A model generated the notes under the pieces. It was not told where the DNA came from. It worked only from the letters and a program-made list of their open reading frames with translations, and made no database searches. Source: Leucocoprinus leucothites (Eukaryota; Basidiomycota; Agaricomycetes; Agaricales; Agaricaceae). Taken from it: a DNA stretch of 64,000 nt. This document shows positions 14,501 to 29,414 of this stretch, one piece after another (within the stretch, counting starts at the first letter, position 1; every line of letters starts with the position of its first letter). The stretch lies in contig JAACJO010000003.1 of assembly GCA_013368445.1 (NCBI GenBank), positions 1,860,001-1,924,000 of the forward strand, in the 5' to 3' direction. Position numbers and translations under genes: made by a program.

Positions 14501-15424
14501 TGATGACAGCGACAGTGGGACTGAAAAGGTTATTCGTGATTTCGACAATCACATCGAATCCGGGTTCCAACTTGCTACGTTCCAAGGACCACTCTGTTCG
14601 GAGCCAGTAGAAGGACTAGCCTATTTTGTTGAGAGCGTAGAAATAGACCAAGAGGGGTTGGAAAAGGAAATGGGTGAGCTCTGGACCTCTATTCCCATCA
14701 CATAACTCTAGTTCAACCTTACCTTCTTGCAGAACATAACCGCATGGCCCAAATTACAGGGTCAGTAATTACGGGCGTGAGAGATGCATGCCGTAACGGT
14801 CTTCTGGATTGGTCGCCAAGGCTGATGTTGGCGATGTATTCTTGCGACATCCAGGCATCAAGTGAGTGTGCGAGTTGCGATCTGTTTCTGGTAGAGCTAA
14901 TCAAAGACACTGCCTCTATCAATGTTCGTAGCTGATGTGTTAGGGAAAGTGTATGGAGTCGTTGCCAAGCGGCGTGGTAGGATTGTAGCAGAGGAGATGA
15001 AAGAGGGAACGTCGTTTTTCACGGTTTCTGCACTGTTGCCCGTTGTAGAGAGCTTCGGCTTTGCAGACGGTAAAGGAGTTTCAGCTTCGATTTCTGGGCA
15101 TAGTCGTGTTAATAATTCGGGTTAGACATCAGAAAGCGCACATCGGGCGCCGCGAGTCCTCAGCTCATTTTTAGCGGGTAAGCCACATGGCCTGACTAGC
15201 GAAAAAAATTGAAGTAGGTGTGACACTGCCTCAGGTACGAATTGCTTGATCAGGATCCGTTCTGGGTTCCCACTACCGAAGAGGAATTGGAAGATCTAGG
15301 GGAGAAGGCGGATCGAGCAAATGTGGCAAAGAGTTATATGGACGCTGTGCGGGATAGGAAGGGTTTGTTTGTAGACCGGAAGATCGTTGAGTTCGCCGAG
15401 AAACAACGGACACTGAAGCGATAG
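11525..15424 (+). CDS. EFL1: Elongation factor-like GTPase 1 (Ria1/EFL1)
   Basis: Cytoplasmic EF-2-like GTPase that, with Sdo1/SBDS, releases the anti-association factor Tif6/eIF6 from pre-60S ribosomes. The G-domain has GHVDHGKTT (P-loop, about 11570), RGITME (switch I), DTPGHVDF (about 11870) and NKFD (about 12090). The charged, Glu-rich insert after residue about 200 and the second acidic tract near 13160-13200 separate it from true EF-2. Domains IV and V follow, including [13 protein letters not shown], and it ends in [15 protein letters not shown]. The start was set at the first ATG of the frame (11525), since no in-frame ATG precedes it after the upstream stop. Multiple short introns; all key GTPase motifs are intact. 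Confidence 0.93.
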
Positions 15425-15612
15425 AAGATTAATTACATTGCAATAAGTACGGGTTGTCTTCAAGTACTAAGCTATACTAAGATGGTGCTTAGAAGAAAGG
15501 ATCTTGTTTGGTCGCTTAGTCATCTAAGTCCATCAGAGTTCCCGTGTCTCCTCCTGAGCCAACTCTCTTCCCTCAGCATTATTCTTCCAGTCTCTATCCT
15601 CCGGAATCCTAG

Positions 15613-18600
15613 ATGGCGTCCGTAATATCTCCAACAAATGCGATTTTTCTGACTCCGAACAGGAGGTCGCCCTCCGGTCGAAAAGTACAAGACCTTCCTG
15701 TATCCCACCAGCAAGTCCAGCAGCAATTACAGCCGCAAGAGCAAGAACTTTTCGATGACAGCTATCAGGCGCTTTTTTGCAAGGCCATGTACGATTACGC
15801 GGCTCAAGACGCTTCCGCCCTTTCGTTTCGTCGTGGCGACATCATCGAGGTACTCAATCAGCAGCCGTCGGGGTGGTGGGATGGTCTTCTTGGAGACGAG
15901 CGGGGCTGGTTTCCGTCCAACTATGTTACCCTCATCTCCCTGGAGGAGGCAGAACTGGCCTTCTCCGGCTCCGACTACTCGAATGGAGACGGGATGGTCC
16001 AGTCGGATAGTGATAACGGGGTACTTGATATGTCCGACGCGATGATGCGAGGGCAGGCGCAGAATGAGGAATGGCTCGAGAACGAGATGTCGTATGCGAA
16101 TAAATACGTCAATAGCGCTAGTGGTGGAGTAGGGCAAGGTTCACAGACCAACGATTTTTGGGAGCCTAACATTATGGATGACGGGCGGGTAGGTGTAACC
16201 TATTCAACCGCAACTATTATGTTGACATCTCTTTTCAGATATTTTACGTCAACTCACGTACAGGAGAGCACTCCTGGGATTTACCTCAGGAAACGACGGA
16301 CGAAATTTCTGAGAGTGAACTTGCGGGTCTCTCAGCGCAGAGCACCGTCCGAGCAGCAACTGGGGCAGGAATGGTATTCGGAGCGGCTGCTAGTGCTAAC
16401 GGCATAAACGGCACCCACGCGAGTGAGCCTGCCGGCTTCGGTGTCCCTCGCTCTACTGGTACCCCCGAGCCATGGATCAAACGGTTGGCGGATGATGGAA
16501 GAGCGTACTATTATATCAACAAGCAAACTGGGGAGACGGCGTGGACACGTCCTGAACCTCCCGTTACCAATGGTGCACGGTCGGACTTAGAAGAATCCCC
16601 CGCTCCTTTGGCTACAGGAAGACGTCGCGCAGGGTCTAGAAGCAGTGTTTACTCGGACGACTCAGATGTTCACCCTGAGCATCCTCGACCTTCTCGTGCT
16701 ATTTCTCAGCAAATTCGTCATTTGCCAACCCAGACTATCCAGTCGAATTTAGCGCCGGGTGCTGTGCAGCTGACGTCGGAAGAGGTCATCGCCAAGCAGC
16801 TTCAACAAGTGCTCGCACCACCACCTCCGGAGCCCGTTACGGACCTGGCGACGAGGGCACGCGATGCTATCCAGGCTATCATGGACAACGTTCAAGGTAA
16901 CATCAATCGGGCTGGTGACCACCAACGGATGGATGATTTAATCCAAGTTGCCGTTCGCGCTGTTCGCAACCTGCTCTACATATCTGCTGTGAACTCGAGC
17001 CATATGCCGACCGACCTGCTAGCAAAGGAGACTCGCGATAAATCGTCCTCGTCATCTCCGCTCAAACCCGCGCAACGTCGCGTTACTGCGACGTTGTCTC
17101 GACTCGTCTTGTCAGCTCGTGCCATGTATTATGACTCGGGCTCTCATATTTCCGAAACGCTCAATCGAATTGAAGCAGATGCCTTGGAACTGGAAAGGGC
17201 TGTTGGCTCGTTTATTGCAGAAGTACAGCGTTGCCAGCGTGATGACGAGGATGGAAAGCCCCTGAAAAGGCTATACGGAACTTTTACTACCACCAATATT
17301 GGTGCCGGCTTGGTTGGCGGCGGAAGCGCCGGAACCTGGAAAGGTTTTGGTTGGGTTTCTCAGGAGTTAGAGGAACAAGCACCAGGAAGACCTTTTGGTC
17401 AAGAGGTTGTATCGGAAATCTCCACGATGCTTGGGAAGATTGAAGATTTGTTCACTTCTTTAGCGCAAATTTTGGTGTCTTCGCTTGATAGTTCAGGTAA
17501 GATTTCTCGATTTCTGCGATTTTTATAGTGGATTGATATTTCAATTTAGTGGAGCAACTCCGCCAGAGGGTCCAGGACATGATTACCCATGTATCGCACT
17601 TCCTGAGCTTTGTGGCTGATATACACATTGCACGACACGTGGACATCGATGGCATCCGCCAAGCGGGTGAGGTTGTGGACAACACGTATGCACAGACCTT
17701 GTCAAAGGCTAGGTCGCTCGTTCGCGCACTAGAAACCGCCACCCAAGCTGTCTACGATGATAGTTCTTCCTTGCTCTTGACAATTCAAGTCATCCCATCT
17801 ACTGATACCAGCTTTGTACAAGAAGACCGCACAGCGTCGTTGAGCCTGTTAGAGTCTGTTGCATCATCCCTTAGAAGCAACCTGACACTAGTTCGCGAGA
17901 CGTTGGAGGCTCTCTTGGCCGTTGGGCACGAGCAAGCGGATCTCTCTCAAGGCGACTACAACGGATCTATCGAGTGGAGGATGTCGAGGTTAAGCATGGT
18001 GCATAGTCAATTTGGGGGAACTGGAAGGATGTCGCGTGATATCTCAAGCGGATTTGACTTGGATCAGGAAGGCGTGGTTGACCTAGAGCAAGTTTTCAGT
18101 CGTCCAGCTCCCCCGCCCAAGCCTTTACGGCCACCGTATGAAGTCCCAATCGACACTTCGCGATCCCTTCCTCCACCCCCTGACCGTACCAGTTCCACTG
18201 AGGAAAGTACTCTGGTACAGGATGCTCCAGAAGAAAGTGAACTCAACGAGATCGATACTATCGATTATGATCGTGAGGTTTTCCTGATTTCTGAGCGTTC
18301 ATTATTTCCTTACAAATATATATAGTGGAACCCCGTCAGCCTAAAAAACCTTCGCGACCTGCTGGATCTGGGAAGTTGATCAGCATCCTCGGCAACGAGT
18401 ACGCGGACAAGGTGGCGGCTGAATCACAGCCCTGGTTCTTGCGCTCGAACTTTAACCCTTCAGAGATTATGATAGATGAAGCCGACAATTCTGTAAAGGG
18501 TGGCACTGTGCCTGCGCTTGTTGAGAAGCTGACTGCCCATGATCAAGTTGGTAAGTAAAGTAATTGAAATCAGAATTGTACCATATCTAAGAAATCACGC

Positions 18601-20087
18601 AGACCTTCCCTACAGCAGAGCTTTCTTGATGACATACAAGGACTTTACAACATTGGATGATTTGTTTGATCTACTTGTCCAACGATTCAGAATACAGCCA
18701 CCGGAGAATTTAACGCCTAAAGAACTTGAAGATTGGACTAAACTTAAGCAACACGTTGTTCGGACACGGTGAGTTGATTAAACATCCAGCTTTGTCGCCA
18801 TGATCTAAACAGTTGATATAGAGTTCTAAATACCTTCAAAACGATGATTATCGAGCAATATGTGTTGGACCAGGAGGACATGTACATTCTGAAGCGTATG
18901 ATGGAGTTCATTTCTCAGGAGGATGTAGTGGATATGCCTGCAGCTAAGGCCCTGAAGAGCCTCATCGAGCGTGCCGTATGTGTCCTTGTTTCCCTTGTAT
19001 AACGCATCTCTGATTTATTTTCAAATCTCTTAGCAAAATACCGGTGACATTGGCGTGAAATCATTTGTCACCACAAATCAAATTCCCGCCCCTACACCAA
19101 TCATTGCAAAGGGCGGCAAGAAGCTGAAACTTATAGACATCGACCCCCTGGAACTGGCGAGACAACTCACAATTATGGAGAGCCGAATGTACCAGCGCAT
19201 CAAACCAATTGAAGCCCTGAAACGTGCGAGAGCTCAGAAGATGGACATTGTGGACAATATTGGCGTTGTGATACAGACGAGCAATAGGGTTCGTGCGGCT
19301 GTTCCTGGGCTCTCATATCTAAAAGCTTTAACGGCGCTGATCTTTTGTTATACAGATTGCTGACTGGGTCGCTCACTCCATTCTCAGTAAAGAAGACTCA
19401 CGCAGACGAGCGCAAGTGGTGAAGTATTTGATTAATGTTGCTGATGTATGTACCGAAGCCATCGGTATCATGACTGCTGTTGGCTCACTCCCTTTTTCAG
19501 CGCTGCCGTATCCTCAACAACTTCTCAACTATGATCGCAATCACTTCGGGATTGAACACACCCCCTATCCGTCGACTCAAGCGCACATGGGAACAGGTCA
19601 ATCAGAGAGTCATCTCCCAGTTCGCCGCATGCGAAGTCACGATAGACAGTAGCAAAACGTTCGCCAAGTATCGTCAGCTCATGTCCTCCGTTACACCCCC
19701 CTGTGTACCATTTATTGGTGAGTCCATTGACTGCCAATTACCTGATTGTTTTGGCTAAAACTAGTTTTAGGTGTCTTCCTCTCGACTTTACAGTTCATTG
19801 TGGACGGAAATCCCGATTTCCTTCCCCCGGGTAACCTCGTCAACTTCTTCAAGCGCCAGAAGGCGTCGGAGGTTATGGATGATATTAAGCGCTGGCAGGC
19901 TACGCCGTACAACCTCACACCCGTTACTTCCATCCTCAACTTCATTGAAGAATCATTAAATCAATTCAGCAACACGGATTCCCGAGCTTCTAGTGACACT
20001 TTCTGGAAGCTCAGTCTTGAACGTGAGCCACGGGAGCGGGAGGATGAAAAAATGGCCCGGCTATTGCAGGAAAGTGGATTCCTGTAA
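15613..20087 (+). CDS. CDC25: Cdc25-type Ras guanine nucleotide exchange factor (SH3-WW-REM-RasGEF)
   Basis: Activates Ras by GDP release and so feeds the cAMP/PKA nutrient pathway. It acts at the inner face of the plasma membrane. The SH3 domain lies at 15780-15945 (AMYDYAAQDASALSF, GWWDG, GWFPSNYV). A WW domain lies at 16470-16560 (WIKRLADDGRAYYYINK, then AWTRPEPP). A long helical middle follows. The RasGEF N-terminal (REM) module is at about 18490-18980 (FLMTYKDFTTLDDLFDLL) and the catalytic domain at 19100-19900 (DPLELARQLTIMESRMY, NRIADWVAHSI, NFSTMIAITSGLNTPPI, PFIGVFLSTL). It ends at LLQESGFL. The 188-bp gap to EFL1 puts both in the same direction. Confidence 0.93.
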
Positions 20088-20590
20088 TCATCGCTCCCGC
20101 TCTCTTTCTCGGTTGGATATCTTGTCGTCATGTACCACTCTTCCTGCTGGGTCCTAGTTCTTCGCGTATGTACGGTGTCCATGCTGGTGTTGCTTATGTT
20201 ATTATGTACATATGGTGTCCCTCAGTTCTCTCATTCTTGCTTTCGCGCTATCTTCTTGTACTATACGGCGTCTCTTTGTCTGCGCTACCCTCCCATCCTT
20301 GTTGACGGTTCTGGTCTATCTTTGGGGTTGGATATGGCTATCCTTTATTTGCACAGAACTAAATACCCCCTTCCCCTCACTACTACTTACTGTACCAGGA
20401 TAGCATAGATCAATTTACATAATCACCTAAATAAATCAATAAGTAGCTCTTGCCTCTCACCATCGTTTCTGCCATTGAGCATCCCCGTTCTGAACCAGTG
20501 GCTCAATTGGTACGTGTATAGTGTCAGTCTTATTTAGGTTCTCAATGACCTAACACTCATAGCATCACAGTACCCCAGTACCAGAACTTT
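20088..20590. other. Cdc25 3' flank and Dad1 upstream region with a probable 5' UTR intron
   Basis: Holds the Cdc25 3' UTR and the Dad1 promoter. A GT-AG pair at 20510-20562 (gtacgtg...ctcatag), upstream of the first usable ATG at 20591, reads as an intron in the 5' leader. No ATG in the preceding stretch would join in frame. No other gene is seen. Confidence 0.5.
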
Positions 20591-20941
20591 ATGGAGGAAG
20601 AGTCCAGCTTTTTTGACCGTGAACGCGATAGGCTAGCACGCGAGATTACTACGGTAAGGAAGAGTGATTAGCATTGCAACCATGGGCCAAATTCTAAATT
20701 ATAGGGCTTCGAAGAGCTATTGTCGTCTAGCAATGCTCTAAACCGCAAGCTGGAGGAAGTCTTAGGCATGACCAGGGAGTACGAGACAATCGCGTCTCTC
20801 TGGCACAGCTTCTACCGGCTGATGAGAGAATCAGGGGAGGATGATTCTGCAGTAGAAGATATTGCACCTGGATTGCCCGGTACAGGTGGTCATATCATCG
20901 CAGGAGGCATGAAGCAAAGCACAACAAGGAATGGTTCATGA
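20591..20941 (+). CDS. DAD1: DASH complex subunit Dad1
   Basis: Small outer-kinetochore protein of the DASH/Dam1 ring that couples chromosomes to spindle microtubules. Two exons: 20591-20653 and 20705-20941 (intron gtaagg...ttatag), giving 99 residues, normal for the family. The conserved core is SSFFDRERDRLAREIT, then FEELLSSSNALNRKLEEV and TIASLWHSFYRLM, all predicted helical. The start is the ATG before EEESSFFDRER, as in other Dad1 proteins. The tail after residue about 75 is low complexity and probably disordered. The stop lies 175 bp from the Pkc1 stop on the other strand. Confidence 0.9.
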
Positions 20942-21115
20942 TTAGATTCATTGGAATAGACGCCCGATGAGAACACGACTGTAATAATGACAATCCCGGG
21001 CAACGACAAGCGTTATGACACAAGAGATCCGGTGCACATTGGGGTAACGCGACAATAATGTAATATAACACAGACAGCGATAACAACTATCTTATTAGGA
21101 CAAGCGGAGAAAAAC

Positions 21116-25148
<4,033 letters not shown>

Positions 25149-25438
25149 GGCTATGAGGACGCAGAGACGCCTGCGTTCGTGTTGGGGAGCTGGAGAGGAT
25201 AGGAGGGTGAGTAATGAAGGTAGGCTGCTTTCGGGGCTGTGACGCTTTGTTATCAATTATTTTCCCAGTTCGTCCATATCCAGATCATCGGGACACAAAC
25301 TTTGCACCGCTCTTCCTCATGCCTTGCATTGCCCACAAGGCCACCTTCAAGGCCGTTGCTGGAAATTTCACATTGTTGCTTTCGGTACAGCATACTCTGT
25401 GTTCTCCATCTCTCCAACATGACGAAATACCAAGAAAT

Positions 25439-27838
25439 ATGCTTTCGGAGGCTATTGCTCAAAATCCACTCCTTTTCACGCTCTCCGGCTCCAAGGATGG
25501 TATCTTAGCTACACATGATGAACTTGTCACCTCGAGAACAACAAATCATTTGCTTGAACTTCTGCGAAAGGTGTTAATACGGGCGGTATCTCATCAATAT
25601 TGTTTCGTTTGACTGACATTAAACTTGTCAACCAGAATGCGGTCGAGCTTGGTCTGGATACTATCTCCCGAATTAGTGTCTCTGAAGCCAGTGACATCCC
25701 TGGCTGCGAGTGTGCTTCCGGAATCTCATTTGTGCCTTTCACTAATTACATGATATCGTAGTCACAATGTCGTTTGTATGTGCAGCGCCTACGGAGGACT
25801 TGGCCTCGACTCGACCGAGACTCGAGCACCTGCATCTTGATTATTCGTGGAAAACGCGGTCACTTCTCTTGCGCGAGGACGATACGCCTCTGTCGGATCT
25901 TTATGACCATCCATTCTCCAAAGACCTCACTTTGCCATTGCAAACCCTCTTGGACGACGTTTCTTCGCGTTTTGTGAAAAACAGCTTGGTTAGGCATGTC
26001 ACTATCTCCCTCATCAATTCTGAACCCAAGCTCATACCATCGGAATAGACGATATCCCTTTGTTTTCGGCAATTTAGCTCGTGTGCGTTGCTAGTCCATG
26101 TCTTGCGCATGCCCCCTGAGAAATCCCTTGTAGCAATTCAAGAATGAAGCAGCCTATTTTCGACCGATGATCATGTCAATCAAGGGTGTCGTTAAACGCT
26201 CCCTTGACCCAGTCTTTCGATTTCAGTGTGGACAACTTCTTAAGGCATTTCCCTCCTTATGGCGTCCTTCTTAGCTTCTGAGCTGACCTCGGCTTTATCG
26301 GCACCCTGTATTCTTTCAGGTTCTGAGAAACCGCTATAATTCCTTTGCCGACTTGGACCTCACGACGGAATACCATGACCGCACTATGTCACAGCGTCGA
26401 CTTTCCACTGAGGCTGCGTTCTATCTTGCAATGCAGCGCGTATTCAAAGCGGGCATGAAATGGACAACATTCAAGGTGATTTTTGGCCGTTGATTATTGT
26501 TGATCGGGAGTCTTGAACTTAAATTTATTCTAGGGTACTCATGTGTTCATCAACGATATCGAAGAACACGAGCTCTTGGAAATGGGGCTTCAAGAGACTG
26601 GTCTGGCACCAGATCAAGTAACTTCCCTCCCACCAGAGGATTTATTACTGGACGAGGATGAGGATAGTTCCGAACTAGGTCGTCACAGGGATATATCGCT
26701 CTTTGAGATACTTGACTTTCCCCGCCTTGATAGTGCCAGTTTAGCTCATCCCGCACCGTCAAGTGCCGACAAGACGTTCTTCGACACAGACAGCGATGTC
26801 GAAGATGACTCCTTAGTCGATACAGACAAGCCGATTCTGACCCAAAAGAGTGGCTCCGGAGATATCAGTATTGGCCTAGACGAGTCCGATGAAGACGAAT
26901 CTCAGGAATCGGCCCCCTTGCGAACCGTGCAATCTATAGCGGCTTCCTTGGGCGGGAATGTCCTTACCCGACCTTTATCGCAGCCTGTTATAGCGGATGT
27001 TTTGGGGGTTAATGATCCATCTCTAGTCAAGCCTACTGTTGGAATTTATGTAGCAGACATCTCACCGCCACCCAAGGCAGAATATGCGCACAGGCTTGAT
27101 CTTTGCACCTCACTGGATGCCTTGACTGGTCACGATGTCCAACAAACTGGGTCATGCGACACTAGAAACTCCCAGGAGAAGGGTTATGGACACCACATGA
27201 GTCACCCTGCATCGTGGACTCAAGTCGCCCCTTGGACGGATCCAATTGTAGCAGGCTGCTTTACTTCTGGAGCTTCTCTACCTGTAAACTCGGAATATTT
27301 CGTCCAGCCTTCCAAGACGAGCGAGGTATTATTGAACACAGACCTAGATACGGATTCGGAAAGCAGTGGCAGTTTCAGCCTCCTGGATGGGCCCCACACT
27401 GGACTAGACGAACCTAGGAGAGCCGTCCCGAACGCAATCAGCCTAGCCATTCACTCGAGCCCAAATTTGCTTGATCACGCGCTCCATCAAAACGACTTTC
27501 TCGATGTTCTATCTGAAGTACTCTACTCGGATGAGGAGCTTGAAATGAATAACCGTTATGATCGTGACTTGCCGTCAAGGATTAATTATATAGATTGCAT
27601 CATCGACGAAGATATGATAACGGACTTGCCCATCGTTCAGAGAATAGAAGAACCAGTTCCAGGGGACGAGGATTTTGATTTGGTAGCTGAGGGGCCCGGT
27701 CCGGGAAACAATCTCAATGATGTTCCTTCCCCACCTTCCAATGCCAGTGAAATTGGAATCATCTGGGTAGATGAGGGCGAAATGGTGGGTTGGGCAGTAG
27801 ACCAAGATGAAATGGGATTTGTTGAACTCATTGCGTAG
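25439..27838 (+). CDS. Unrecognised acidic, Ser/Asp-rich protein (spliced; middle exons uncertain)
   Basis: No family recognised. Exon 1 starts at ATG 25439 (MLSEAIAQNPLLFTLSG) and joins through an intron near 25572-25635 to NAVELGLDTISRISVSEASD. A middle exon encodes LEHLHLDYSWKTRSLLLRED (about 25810-25875). Open stretches at 26140-26275 and 26318-26475 (NSFADLDLTTEYHDRTMSQR) lead through intron 26476-26532 into the 1.3-kb last exon. The last exon is rich in Asp, Glu and Ser and looks mostly disordered, but ends in the ordered, conserved-looking IIWVDEGEMVGWAVDQDEMG. Frames of the first and last parts are clear; junctions between 25700 and 26320 are not settled. Divergent from PKC1, 290 bp between starts. 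Probably a fungus-specific regulatory or scaffold protein; function unknown. Confidence 0.6.
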
Positions 27839-28172
27839 TATACAAGCATGTATGACCTATCAGCACTTGATTCACGGGTCTAAAGACGTCAGCCCGGCAG
27901 ATATTGCCTGCAGGCAGATGTTCTGGAAAGATCAATTCCTCGGCTTTGTGGAGAACTAGATTGGAAATCGGCAAGAGAGTGGCATGACCTAAAAGGGCAG
28001 GTAATTCGGGGTCAGACGAAACTCCGCCTAATGTAATAGCGCCAAGGCCTCGATCAACTCAGTTATTACGCTCGAACGCAGGCCTTCATCTTTCCCCCCC
28101 TTTCTTCAGGCTTCTCTTCTACGGCCCTCAGAAGCCTATTACTTCTCATTCCATAACGATACCAAGTTCATC
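27839..28172. other. Intergenic region upstream of the endosulfine gene
   Basis: About 330 bp holding the 3' end of the unrecognised acidic gene and the promoter/5' leader of Igo1, with a pyrimidine-rich stretch (28088-28116) before the ATG, common in fungal promoters. Nothing else seen. Confidence 0.5.
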
Positions 28173-28859
28173 ATGCTCCCTGCTCAACGAAAAAAAGTCG
28201 ATATAAGCGTACGACTTGTTCAGTCTTGCATTGCACGCACCACTGAGGTTCGGTTTTATTTTGGTTAGAAATTGACTCCTCAGGAGCAACAGTTGTTTGC
28301 TAAGTATGGCAAGCTTCCAACCCACAAGAATATCTTGACGAAGATGCAGAAGGTGCCGTTGTTGAAATGTCTAGACGAGACTGTTCGGTTGATCCGTGGA
28401 CCTATAGGAACGCAAATATTTCGATTCCGGAGATTATGCCCTCTCGAAGGCCGGAGTGACGCCTCAGAGCACAGTTGGGACTGCGATTCCAAATCCTGAA
28501 AAGTGAGTGCTCTAAGCCTAGGCATATCGTCATGGTGAGACGCTAAGTGGCTCTGCAGTATACCTCATGCCTCACCTGGCATCTCCAACGGCCATCAGAT
28601 TCCATCCGTTTCCCCAACCTCCACTAGCCCGGTCAATAGGGAGAGCAGCCTCTCTCATATCAGTGCAAAACCTTCTGAGGCAGAGGGGGAGGCTCAGGCG
28701 GAGGAAGAGGCGAATAAAGCAGATCAAGCCATACAAGCCGAGTCATCAGCCCCGGAAATGGTCACCACCACAACGGTCGATGTTGGGACGCCGACTCGGA
28801 CTATTCAGGAAACAACGGCTGAGACACAGGAAGTCAAAGACGTTGATATGGCTAATTGA
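28173..28859 (+). CDS. IGO1: Endosulfine / ARPP-19 family protein (Igo1)
   Basis: Small PP2A-B55 inhibitor; in the family, Greatwall/Rim15 kinase phosphorylates the Ser of FDSGDY and so switches cells toward mitotic entry or quiescence. Four exons: 28173-28208, 28269-28352, 28408-28502 and 28559-28859. The core is LTPQEQQLFAKYGKLP and, across the intron, KMQKERKYFDSGDYALSKAG, an essentially perfect family signature with the Ser present. After the core comes a Ser/Thr/Glu-rich C-terminal tail of about 100 residues, probably disordered. An unspliced reading of exon 3 breaks the FDSGDY motif, so the intron is required. Confidence 0.94.
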
Positions 28860-29414
28860 ATCTCCCTTCGGTCCACGCATTCTCTCTATTTCATCGCGTT
28901 TTATCGGTCACTTGTCTCCTACTTATGCAAAACCGCCTCAACATAAGCCGCCCAGGTACGGATCGTCGCTTCAATCTTATTGTCTGTGTCCTGCCAATTT
29001 CATGATTTGGCTGTATTTCCGCGCAATGCACTGTTCATTCTTGGTCAGGGATCGGTCGCGATCCTCTGCTCCAAGGCTAACAGGCGTTGTCATAGTGTCT
29101 TTTGGGAAGCTGCGCCTTTGATACGTCTCAGTCGTCATATTAGTTTTCTTTGATATCTTTGGATAAGCATATGTAGTACCGTTCCTTCGGCGGTATAGTG
29201 AACAGAAATGTACGAGTAGTGTAGGTAATTGGCTGTGCCGTTGAGGGTTTGCGCTGATAAAAGTTGAATGCATTCCAACCGAGTAAAGGCAGTGCCTCTT
29301 CTTCGACGTCATTTGCTTGGCTATATTTGGATAACTGTGACTCTGTCACAGGCTGATTATATCACGTGAATCGCGATCCATTGGACGCGCTCTCCAACGC
29401 GTCTGCATGAATCA
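28860..29414. other. Intergenic region, Igo1 / Pol alpha B subunit
   Basis: About 555 bp between tandem genes. It should contain the Igo1 3' UTR and the promoter of the downstream gene. A minus-strand open frame (28977-29312) has no recognisable domain and is treated as chance. Confidence 0.5.

Noticed and set aside
28977..29312. Minus-strand open frame of 111 codons between Igo1 and Pol alpha B
   Set aside because: No recognisable domain and no start context or neighbouring exon; read as chance.
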